Shown piece after piece: positions 1 to 9,003 of a stretch of DNA of 11,540 bases. The stretch spans positions 1 to 11,540 of the forward strand of contig JAOXYB010052378.1 of NCBI GenBank assembly GCA_028565635.1, given 5' to 3'. The notes under the pieces were generated by a model, which was given only the letters and a program-made list of their open reading frames with translations, was not told where the DNA came from and did not search any database. The translations under genes and the position numbers were made by a program. The stretch's first letter is position 1; the number at the start of each line of letters is the position of its first letter. Source of the DNA: Phoronis ovalis (lineage: Eukaryota > Phoronida > Phoronidae).

Positions 1-2192
1 GTAAAACGTCGTTACAACTACATAGACGTCAAATCCACACATCCATTAAATATCAATTTTAAAAAAGATACCTTTCAAGGAAATTAAAATTATCACAGAG
101 AGCTGTTGGTGTGCGCATGCGTGTCAAAGATCTGACCACATTAATGCTATTTTTAACATGCTAGCATACTGTACAATAGGAATTCTGTTGTCAAATGTCT
201 CACAAGAAAATTGATGATTTAATACAATCATCAAAATTCACGTTACAATAACCATGTATGTGCTTATTCTTTACCAGCATATATTTACAACTGAAAAGCT
301 TTAAAAAAATTAATATACGGATAATACTAACATAATAGTTGTCAAACAAGAAACTGCGTGCGACGATATAACTAAGTGTCAATATAGAAACACGCGCGAT
401 GCTAATGTGATTAGAAATAAAAATGATAATTCATTTATTTTTCATCTTTGGTGTTTATTTCTAGGGCAACAAATTCATTTCGTGTTGATTTATATCTGTT
501 GTTAGGGTAATTTTCCTAGCAGTTACAAAAGATATTGTTTAGGTCGCATGCAATTACTAGTTTAGCGTAAAGGTTACACCTGGGTAAAATATTTCCGACG
601 CATCGAGTATTAGCAACAAATGACTTGAAATGCTACATCATGAAACTTTAGAAACAGAAGACGATTAATTACATTGTACTCATGTGTTGTGACATATTCA
701 CATTAAGAAAAACGTGCTCATTGTTCTGGGTATATTTCTATTATTAGGACAAATTAACAATCGTTATGCGTTTCTTGACCCGGAGTCTTGATTTATTACA
801 TAGGCAAAATGAAACAGGATATAATTAAAATTACTGATTATTTACAAGCACGACCCTAAAATGTGAAAAAACTTGTTATCATGCTGATGTGTGATTTGCC
901 TACATTACATCAGAGTTAGCTTTGTGATCAGTTGCATATATATTAAACTAACACCGACTACATTATAAAAACACACAAAAACGTCATAATATGTTTTTAG
1001 AAAAACGTATCAGTTATTTGCACACACACGGCAAAGGTACATGCACAATCAGTATCAACAGCACACAACTTCAGTCCTTATTGTTGCGTACTATTGCCAA
1101 ACCTGGAAACCATATAGTTGTATGCTGTTGTACATGTACTTGAATTCTAAATTTACTTCATAGTATTTGTAAAGTACATTCCGTTACTTTCAATTAACTA
1201 TACAACCCTGGATATACAACCTACATGAGTATACACAACCAAAAAGGTATATCACATCTTTAATAATTATACTGGCTCACATTCACGAACAAAAGGTGTA
1301 AACTCTGGTAAAAACTTTCAAGAAAATCAGATACAACTTCACAAGGAATCTTGCAAAATGTCATTATGGCTACAACAACAATTTCCAAAATTAAAGGTGA
1401 AATTTGATGCAAAGTACACTAGGTCTGTACATAACGGAATTTAATTTTTGATATAATGTTGTCACAAGGTCAATCACTCGTCAATCCCAACGAAGAAATC
1501 CCGGAAGTGTAAATTGTTAATGAATATTCGCTAAATGGCAAAACTGATCAACTCCAAAAAAATGACTAAAATAATAATCTTGCAGCGTCACCAGAGATAG
1601 TTTTTCGAAACTTATGGTATTTTAAGTCTAATATTTCGATAAGTTTATGATTAAATGTAGACTAAATTTAGACGTGTACTAAGTATATTTAGAACGTGTA
1701 TTAATTATATTTAGAACGTGTACTAGATATTTAGAACGTGTTCTAAATAATAAGAACGTGTTCTAAATAATTAGAACGTGTTCTAAATAATTAGAACGTG
1801 TTATAAATATATTTAGAACGTGTGCTAAATATAATTAGAACGTGTATTAAATATTTAGAACGTGTACTAAATATAATTAGAATTACGTGTACTAAATATT
1901 TAGAACGTGTCTATAAGAAGACGTTTTGACCCTAATGGCTTTCGATAGATAGCTTTGAGAAACCTACCGCTGGTGGTCAAGTACACATTGATTTTATCGA
2001 CTACAGTAAAAACCTGGAGTACAAATTTATGCAAAATACCGGCACAGTGGTGACATTAAAAAAATTTAAATAAAGTGGTGCTACACGAATTCACCTCATT
2101 ACTACGATTCAATAATGGTTCATTTGCATATCTAGAATACAGTTGTTAACAAAATTTATAAAAGCACAGTACCTATAATATTACACGTAATG
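1..2192 (-). other. 3' UTR and/or downstream flank of the Shaw gene
   Basis: This is non-coding sequence beyond the TAA stop. How much is 3' UTR cannot be decided. A TATAAA variant lies only about 33 bases after the stop (2160-2155, minus). An ATTAAA variant lies at 1445-1440. Canonical AATAAA motifs on the minus strand lie at 797-792, 459-454 and 439-434. If a distal site is used, the minisatellite at about 1661-1912 would be transcribed within the 3' UTR. No other gene is seen here; the 60-codon frame at 200-382 shows nothing recognisable. Confidence 0.6.
1661..1912. repeat. 12-copy minisatellite, ~20-23 bp unit with ACGTG core
   Basis: Twelve tandem units start at 1670, 1691, 1713, 1733, 1753, 1773, 1793, 1815, 1837, 1857, 1879 and 1902, so spacing is 20-23 bp. 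Ten contain an exact AGAACGTG; the first has AGACGTG and the eleventh has AGAATTACGTG. The central units (1753-1793) are nearly identical 20-mers in which AGAAC-GT-GTTCT forms a near-palindrome, while outer units are more diverged, as expected if the array grew from its middle. It lies about 280-530 bp past the channel stop codon. Each unit contains ACGTG, the core recognised by several bHLH/bHLH-PAS factors, but no regulatory role can be shown from sequence alone. Confidence 0.95.
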
Positions 2193-2296
2193 TTATGTAT
2201 TTACACTGATATAAACATTAGATGGTGCTGGGGTACTATTTTTCTTCTGTACTATTGGTTTATCTTTAGACGAGTTGTTACTGTCTGGTGTTTTTG
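2193..2296 (-). CDS. Shaw: Shaw channel, exon D (C-terminal exon with stop)
   Basis: This is the predicted last coding exon. The acceptor, TTGAATTTTACAG before 2296, has a convincing T-rich tract. The intron separating it from exon C is only 219 bp. Two bases (CA) complete a GCA (Ala) codon with the preceding G, then 33 codons begin KTPDSNNSSKDKPIVQKK and end in VYISVNT before TAA at 2195-2193. The tail is hydrophilic and Lys/Ser/Asn-rich, with no domain recognised. The terminal VNT does not match a class I PDZ-binding ending (S/T-X-hydrophobic). Exons A, B, C and D joined give 1290 nt with one stop, at the end, which strongly supports this exon. Joining A or B directly to D also stays in frame. 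Confidence 0.87.
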
Positions 2297-2515
2297 CTGT
2301 AAAATTCAACAAATAATGTGAGCAACAATTTTCAAGTGAATGTTTTATTTCTTGACTCTAGTAGTTATAATGTCTGCCATCCTATGTGGCATTAGTAGAC
2401 ATGATGACTCTGTCAGGATTATAGCAGGTAAAGTACCGACGCTAGTTTACTACTTTTGCTTATTTGAGTGAAGTATGACCAGTTTTTCTATAGATAAAAA
2501 GGTAATCGAACCTAC

Positions 2516-2638
2516 CCAGATTTGTGTTTGAGCCCGCGTTGTTCGCAGTCGATGCAGGTCGAGCTACATCAGAGCCTGGATTACTCATACCGGAGTATGC
2601 TGTGGCATTGGTTATCGGTATAGTAGTAGCAGGACCAT
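2516..2638 (-). CDS. Shaw: Shaw channel, exon C (cytoplasmic tail cassette)
   Basis: This is a predicted 123-nt internal exon. The acceptor is CCCGTTTTGTAG before 2638, and the donor is CTGG|GTAGGT after 2516. It enters and leaves in phase 1. The first two bases (AT) complete a GAT (Asp) codon with the G carried over from exon A or B, followed by 40 codons beginning GPATTIPITNATAYSG and ending in SNTNL. The peptide is rich in Ser, Thr, Asn, Ala and Pro, has no recognisable domain and is probably disordered cytoplasmic tail. A longer open frame runs past both splice sites, to a Met at 2657 and on to 2460; those ends are read here as intron sequence. Length divisible by three and symmetric phase make it removable without a frameshift. 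The evidence is the exact phase match with both neighbours and good splice sites. Confidence 0.84.
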
Positions 2639-3692
2639 CTACAAAACGGGTTTTCATTAAAAATATTAAGCCGGATTAAGGCAATAAAATGTCACGTATG
2701 AGGAGCACATGTTGCTGCTAGAAGGCATGTTGTAACGAGAATAGATTCATTTCTAATAGAACAATTTCAATGATTCATTAGTTACGGCATTTTATGGTCG
2801 AAAATGAAGGTTTTATCATTCGTGAACAAAAAAAATTTTTCGTAAAACGCGACAGACAAAAATACTGCTGCAGAAGTCTTTCAAACTAATACCGTAATTT
2901 ACAAAATCTGATACAGAATTTAAGTCTGCATTTTATCTAAAAAATATCAGATCGCTTAGAAATGTATCTACACTAATTATCTCGCTTGAAAGCCTTTTGG
3001 ATATGTTCAGAAAAACTTAAACTAGGAGGAACTAAAGTTTTTACACGTCAAATATGCATATCATTGCTAAAAAATATATCACATGTATTCTAGGTGAACT
3101 ATATACAGTATTTCCCAATCTTTATAAATCAAGAAAAAGAAACCAGACAATATACAGTTTATATCAAAAATGCCACAAATATCGTCACTCGACTACTATT
3201 TTATGCATCAATATATCGATTGCTAATAAAAAAGTATACATTTGCAATATACTCCACATTCATCACGCACGTGCTTTTATACATCTCACAGAACGAACGG
3301 CATGCAATCGTCTCACTGTAAGTACAAAACTGACATAAAGATGAGAGATTTGATAGTGGGGATACAAGGAAAGTATTTAATTGAGAAGACGAGAGATTAA
3401 ACGTGTCAACTTCAATATGCAGCCTATGATTTTGATGCCCGATGTCATGCAGTGTCTACAACACAAAAAGTAATAAGCCTATATAAATGCAGATTGCAAT
3501 TTGTGCAAGATAAAGTCCCGGCCTACCTAAGGTTTATTTTTAAATCATATCCCAAAACTAGCAATGCATTACCAATTGAAACATATAACTTAAGGATAAG
3601 CTTGTGTGTCATGTGTGTGTAGTCAAGCGAATTTGAAGTTGACACGGTTAATGTCTCTACATATAAGTGAAAATTAGACAATTGTTACCAAC
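2639..3692 (-). other. Intron between exons B and C of the Shaw gene
   Basis: This is a 1054-bp AT-rich intron ending at the GTTTTGTAG acceptor. Two overlapping plus-strand frames at 3054-3338 and 3094-3321 encode Ile/Tyr/His-rich peptides with no family signature and are treated as noise. I saw no additional exon with matching phase and splice sites, and no recognisable repeat. Confidence 0.7.
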
Positions 3693-3854
3693 CAGTTGTT
3701 GTTATGGCAACAAGCGTTGAAGTGGGAATCTCTTTGGGGCTTTCACTGGATGGGGGTTTATCTGCATTACTTTGAGGCCGAGAACGAGGCGGATTATCAT
3801 CTTTTTCATTATGATTCATCATAGTAAGCATAGGAATAGTCTCTTCGCCGCCTC
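3693..3854 (-). CDS. Shaw: Shaw channel, exon B (cytoplasmic tail cassette)
   Basis: This is a predicted 162-nt internal exon. The acceptor is TTTAATCTTTAG just before 3854. Entering in phase 1 from exon A gives GGEETIPMLTMMNHNEKDD, followed by a Pro/Ser/Lys-rich stretch ending in ITTT. It contributes 54 codons' worth of sequence and leaves in phase 1. The other two frames hit stops within the first dozen or so codons, so phase 1 is the only one open throughout. No domain is recognised; it is polar, disordered-looking tail sequence of the kind that varies among Shaw/Kv3 proteins. The donor is weak: CTG|GTTGGT after 3693 keeps the frame, while a second GT four bases further on (TTG|GTAACA, exon end 3689) would shift it. 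Because the exon is phase 1-1, it may be a skippable cassette. Support comes from splice signals, the open frame and codon content, not from homology, so a transcript is needed to fix the donor. Confidence 0.82.
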
Positions 3855-6800
3855 CTAAAGATTAAATATCAATCATCAACATGGCTGATTATATCTTATT
3901 CCGTCCCTCTGTTCGAAGTTTATTCTGCTACGAATTTATCACTAATTCAAGAAGAAAGCAGTAAAAGTGAGTACGATTGAATCATGCAACAATTTTACTC
4001 AAACGTATTTTACAAGTATTTGAAGTTATACATGTACATAACCATAGTTACAACTAACATACAATGCAAGAAAAACAGCATATCATGTAAAACAAATCAT
4101 AGGTTTACAGCCAGTTAGTAAAGTCACGAAGACTTACGATATAAATTGGTGCTACAACACAATGCACAGGTGTATTAAACGACTTGTCAATGTGCTTTCA
4201 TGGTTCATAAACAACAAAACTTGTCAAGAAACGTTAAATTAATCTTGATACTCTCGTAAACAATGTATTCAATTCTGTATACCATGAAAACACGTTCACA
4301 ATTAAATATAAGTGACTTTTAAAATACTTTTTCAAAACATGCTGAAATACAAAATACCAACCACAATTCAGAAATGACATACCCATATATACACACCAGA
4401 GAAGAATAGTTATTGGTGAAGATAACGACATACAAGCCTCAAACAAAATTTAAATCCGCTTCCTTATTGCCAAAAGATTATTGATCTCTCCGCAGTGCGT
4501 CCAAATCTGATTAGTCATTTTTCAGTCGCATAAAAAGCCAGTCTTATTTTCTCATGTGCTAGTACCCTTTCAGTGCACGCTCTCCCCTTGTTAATCAGCA
4601 AGTTGGGTAACTATCAGCGTATCTGACTAGAGTGTTACATAGTGTTTTTGAAATGCAATGATGCGCGGGTAGAGACATACTTGAGTATCCATACCTTCAA
4701 AGTTTTTTTTTCAAACATTACTTTCAAAAAAACCTTAAAGAGATGGATCAGTACGTCTATACGCGCGAGACACGTATCTGCAAATACTGCAGATGCATGG
4801 AAAGCACTTCTAAGATAAATACTATACCTCTTTCTACAATACAACGAGTAGCCGAGGGAGGGGCAAAGTTTAACACTACAAAAAAATAACACCTTAACAA
4901 CATTGAATAGTAACAAAAAGCCGAAGACAAGAAACACCTAGATGTCGTCGCAAATTGAAATGTCACGCTGCATTATAAATAATAATAGAATTTGAACAGT
5001 TTTCAAAAAATCGCAGATGTCAGGAAAGAGAGATCGCTATATCAGTTGATCGTTGGCGGACATTTCAAGTTCCGTTTTAGACAAAGTAAGTCTTCCTATT
5101 ACGAACATAGAAGTTACATAAAATCAGACAATACATTATTAGACAAAGCAAGAACGTTAAAGAGTAACGGAGAAAGCGCTGAAAAGAAGACATCGTAACG
5201 AAACTGTGGAATTATCAATATATTTATATATATATATAAGAAAAAATGCTTGAAAGCTGATTGGAAGAAGTAGAAGTAATTGTTTTTACTAGTTCACATT
5301 CAAATGTTATAAAGAAAGAAACATCAGTTATATAATATCTCACAGACACTTGAGTATTGAAAGTAATAAAAGTTAATTAAATATTAGTCTATTGGAAACT
5401 GAAAAAAATACCATCAGCCGCGGTATTAATTTACGTTTTGGATTGTATTCAGCATACTGGCGTGCCGTTAGTATTAAGCAATCATATTTGATATTACTTT
5501 TATGACCTGCCATGCAGATTAAATTTAGTGCGATATAAAGTTTGAAAAGGCTGCTTGCTCAGCGCACAGTCCGTAAACCAATCCAAAAGAATAGTATGAG
5601 AGAATGGGCCGGTTAACAAGGATGAAGGAATATGGGTTCTTGAAACTTTTCCAGTCCAAAAGTTAGATATTTTATAAGTTAGATTTCTATTATAAGCAAA
5701 TATTTTTATGTTTAAAACTATGTTATTTAAATAGCGTCGGGGCTTGCAATAATTAAATTTTAAGCACTGCACAATCACTACATTAATGTTAATAAAAGGT
5801 TATATAACGTACATCACAAACAAGCTGGAGAATCACTATAAACTTTTACATTTAGCCAGTCACTATATACAGGTGACAAAATAACAAGTTCACAAAAGGT
5901 AGCCACCAGCCTCACAAGCGAATGCAAGGGAAACAGGGAATCGAAAATAAAAAATTCTAGCTGGGTTGCCAAGAAAAATTGTTGTACATGCTAAAGGAAA
6001 ATAGACCCCAGAGTCACTTACTACTAAATGGCCGTATCATCTCCTGCAAAGCGCCCCCTTGCGCTTATGAAAATAAAGAAAAATTGTAGTTATGTACGGA
6101 TATTTCACAAAAAATACTTCGTTACATTACAGAGATGGATCTAGGATTTTGTTAAGACATGACTCAAATTTCATTAGCTATTTCACGCTGCATTTTTCAG
6201 AATTAATGAAGAATGCTTTGGTTAATAATTCAGAAAAAAAACTAAGCTTAACTTTAAATCCGTCTCTGCTATTATTAGGTACAACTGATTATAACGAACC
6301 AATTCACATGTTATATATAGAATTTAATGGCACATGCAACTTCATTCCGGTATAGAGGGATGACATGCGAACATTGGGTTGACATCTACAACATTAGTTA
6401 TTTAAACTTGATCATCTATGTACGTGACTACATCACATTTCAATATATGCGTTTTCATATCAAAATATAATTTAAAATTTAATAATATGAAAATAAATTA
6501 CAACATCCGTTAACTAAATAGGGGTAACTATTGGATTATGGGGTATCGGTAGGGAGAACATTATTTCGGGTTTATTTGCAGACAGTTTCTATTGTCTTTT
6601 GCGAAGTAGAGGTAAATGCTTTTAAAATAAATTAAATTTTATCTAGTAGCTAATCGAATATTTTGTTGGGTTTGCACCTAGTTGGTATCGAGAATAATAT
6701 CGAGAAAGCGTGTATGAAGGAAACAGGAATGTGTGTGCAGTATAGCCTGGAATGTAACTTGTGCTACTAAATAGTAAATAAAAGAGATATATATATATTG

Positions 6801-6975
6801 TGCACTACAACTGAAAAGAAAGTAGTGACAAAATTTAACATATTAAAATGATTTTTTAAATCGGAAATCAACTCCAGCGAGAGTTGCTAAAATATAAAAG
6901 CCCTTTTGTAATATGTTCTAGTTCATAATGAGGTCTGTAGTTAAGAAGGAAGTAAAACACCCATAAATGTCTTAC
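3855..6975 (-). other. Intron between exons A and B of the Shaw gene
   Basis: This is a 3121-bp intron running from the strong GTAAGA donor at 6975 to the TTTAG acceptor at 3855. I see no convincing gene in it. Open frames on both strands (for example 6092-6355 plus, 87 codons; 5500-5778 minus, 92 codons; 4635-4937 minus, 100 codons) translate to peptides without recognisable family features and look like chance frames in AT-rich DNA. It contains short TA runs near 5217-5238 and 6787-6797, and a candidate micro-exon at about 6022-6057 described in the findings. No clear transposon was identified. Confidence 0.75.
5217..5238. repeat. Short TA-rich simple repeat
   Basis: A short run of alternating T and A with one interruption, inside the A-B intron. 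A similar TA run lies near 6787-6797. Both are ordinary low-complexity sequence. Confidence 0.8.
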
Positions 6976-7876
6976 CTATTCTGTTAAGCTTTGCATCTAA
7001 TGGGTGGTTAGCCTTAATTGCATTCATTCGACGATTCTGGTTCATACCTCCTGGACCTCCCGCATTGGGTACTTTCGGTCTGACAGCTTCTACGGGTAAT
7101 ACACGACGTCGTTTTTTGGGCAGTTTGGACCTCGCTTGTGTGTGCGAATAAAACATCGCAAAATTGCTGACAATAACAGGTACAGGGAGTGCAATTGTCA
7201 GCACACCAGTGAGGGCACATAACGAGCCTACCAACATACCAACATATGTCTTCGGTGACATATCACCGTAACCAACAGTAGTCATGGTAACAATTGCCCA
7301 CCATAATCCTAGTGGTATACTAGTAAAGTCATTATCAGGATTATATTGCAATCTTTCGGCGTAAAATATAAGCGCTGCAAAAATGACTATACCCAAAACA
7401 AGGAAAAACACTAAAAGACTTAATTCCTTTGCACTTGCTTTGAATGTATGAACAAGAATTTTCAGCCCTGCTGAATGTCGTGTTAGTTTAAATAATCTCA
7501 TGATACGAATTATGCTGAAGAATTCTAAAATGTCCGATTCTTGTTGAAGGCTCTTTAATAAGAAATCCATGTAAAAAGATAACGTAGCAACGAAGTCAAT
7601 GATATTAACAGGTGCCTTTAAGAAGGTAAGCTTATTGGGTGCCACTATAAATCGTATTATTATCTCGAATGTAAACCATGCATTACAGGCACATTCAATA
7701 TAAAAAAATGCTGTATGTGGTTCGGTTTTTGTCTTTTCCAAAGTCCACGAATCATTACCCATGAATGTGCTAACACTAATATTCCTTATTTCAGGCACGC
7801 GCATGTCTGGATGTGTCTTCAGGCAAAATGATAAGATTGATATAACGATGAAAAATACAGAGATGATACCAATTAC
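6976..7876 (-). CDS. Shaw: Shaw-type voltage-gated K+ channel, exon A (S1-S6 core)
   Basis: This exon encodes 300 residues plus one base of a six-transmembrane voltage-gated potassium channel subunit, which would work as a plasma-membrane tetramer. Counting Val at 7876 as residue 1: S1 is about 1-21; the S1-S2 loop has sequons NIS (32-34) and NDS (41-43); S2 is about 56-82, with Glu71 in FEIIIR; S3 is about 90-107, with Asp94; S4 is about 120-139 ([14 protein letters not shown]); S5 is about 151-175; the pore helix has W192-W193; the filter is TVGYGD (200-205); S6 is about 211-245, with the PVP hinge at 231-233. The tail begins [13 protein letters not shown] and has RRMN at 282-285, both typical of invertebrate Shaw. 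The acceptor is TTTCCTTATTTCAG before 7876 (phase 0). The donor is AG|GTAAGA after 6976 (phase 1). The frame stays open for 25 codons upstream to a Met at 7951, but that stretch looks like intron with a polypyrimidine tract. The T1 domain must lie on an upstream exon outside the window. Family assignment is near certain; subfamily Shaw is very likely. Confidence 0.97.
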
Positions 7877-9003
7877 CTGAAATAAGGAAAGGTTTATTAA
7901 TACGAGTATTTTATTTGAGAAATAATGGTATAATACATCTTGAAATTGCACTATTGTTTAGGCACGCCTATAGAAAAATACTAAACAGCGGCAACTAAAT
8001 TTTCTTTGCAGCTAATGTGTAACTCAAAGATACCCCTCAAATCAAATTGTTATATTCATTAGAATGGTCTTAGTTTATCTCTAATTAAGCTTAATTAGAG
8101 ATAAACTAAGACCATTGTTACCTAGGGAATTCCTTATCTTTTGTGTAAGCTTTATTTGCACGTTGGAATTGCAGAAATGATTTCGACTATCGATTGAAGG
8201 AATCGTTATTTTGGAATATTTTCGCAATTACAGTGATTAAAGAACATAACATTGCAATGCAATCAGGGATAATTCTAATGCTCCACAGGATATCAGGCTG
8301 CTATTAGCAACAGTATTATTTTTTCTGCAAATTCGAATGGAGAGAGCTGCCCCCTATTGGTTTTGGATAAAGTCATTGTTTTTAGCATAATCAGTATGTG
8401 ATAACACGAGACAAAATAAAGTGATGTAATAAGAAAATCAATAAAATATGCAGGTTTAAGGTTTAATATGGCCACTTAGCTACAGAAAATTAATTTACTA
8501 GACGATTTAACTTATCCGTGACTAACTTGATGCGCTAAAATGTAAAGGCTTAAATCAGCCCATAATTTACATCGATTCAACATGGATGTTTCACTGGATT
8601 ATATACACCTTACTGCTGTATTCTGTTTATAGTAAATAATACTAAAATATATTTTACAATTTACTATAATTTGTTAGAAAATATATTTGCAATGATAACC
8701 ACATAGATCTAAATTGCCAATTGTATTTACCCCAAGGTATTTCAAAATAATGAGTTATATCAACAAAACAATTCTATTCAAATTTCTCTTCATCAATTTG
8801 ACATCAAGGAATTTATTTCTTTGTTTCGCCTCCATGCAAATTAACATAGAACTGAAATATGAATTTGTGCCGGAAACAGAGAAAATTGTTGCTTCCTTTC
8901 GACAATAACGTCATATTGGTTGAGTAAATGTACTGATGAAATATAAATTTTTAACCAAACGAGCATATCGACATTTACATAAAATCTAGGATTGGCATTA
9001 GAG
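7877..9003 (-). other. Upstream intron of the Shaw gene (no coding sequence seen)
   Basis: Sequence upstream of exon A on the minus strand, directly preceded by a good acceptor, so it is read as the 3' end of a long intron. No T1-domain coding sequence is visible. A 60-codon minus frame at 8293-8475 and a 64-codon plus frame at 8714-8908 have no recognisable features. The segment holds the 54-bp palindrome described separately, and an 11-bp perfect inverted repeat in AT-rich DNA (8627-8637 with 8659-8669). Confidence 0.65.
8063..8116. repeat. Perfect 54-bp palindrome with no spacer
   Basis: The left arm 8063-8089 is the exact reverse complement of the right arm 8090-8116, 27 bp each, meeting at a central AAGCTT. 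Pairing breaks at 8062/8117. Arms begin AATGGTCTTAG at the outside. There is no spacer, no coding capacity and no clear flanking target duplication. It lies about 190 bp upstream of the exon A acceptor, within the presumed intron, so on a transcript it could form a long hairpin. It may be a fold-back transposon remnant or a locally templated inversion; which one cannot be told from this copy. Confidence 0.96.

Noticed and set aside
1661-1912. The AGAAC-GT-GTTCT units resemble steroid-receptor or heat-shock elements.
   Set aside because: The spacing between half sites is two bases rather than the three of glucocorticoid-type elements, and GAA/TTC spacing does not match heat-shock elements.
4635-4937. 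A 100-codon minus-strand frame rich in Phe, Leu and Val that could suggest membrane segments.
   Set aside because: Hydrophobicity follows from T-rich codons on this strand. No family signature is visible, and splice sites matching the channel frame were not seen.
5500-5778. A 92-codon minus-strand frame, considered as a transposon or exon fragment.
   Set aside because: No motif typical of transposase or reverse transcriptase, and no fit to the phase 1 channel frame with convincing splice sites.
6092-6355. An 87-codon plus-strand open frame inside the A-B intron.
   Set aside because: No recognisable motif or family similarity, and no clear flanking gene signals. Frames of this length occur by chance in several kilobases of DNA.
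6976-7220. A second minus-strand frame (7014-7220) overlapping the end of exon A.
   Set aside because: It is the shifted reading of the S6 and tail coding sequence, which is clearly used in the channel frame.
7877-7951. The open frame of exon A continues 25 codons upstream to a Met, suggesting a possible start codon there.
   Set aside because: The stretch ends in a strong acceptor (TTTCCTTATTTCAG) exactly before S1, and the encoded residues do not resemble any Shaw N-terminus. It is more simply the end of an intron.
8627-8669. An 11-bp perfect inverted repeat separated by 21 bases.
   Set aside because: Made only of common AT-rich words and too short to stand out from chance in this composition. 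Mentioned only as context.
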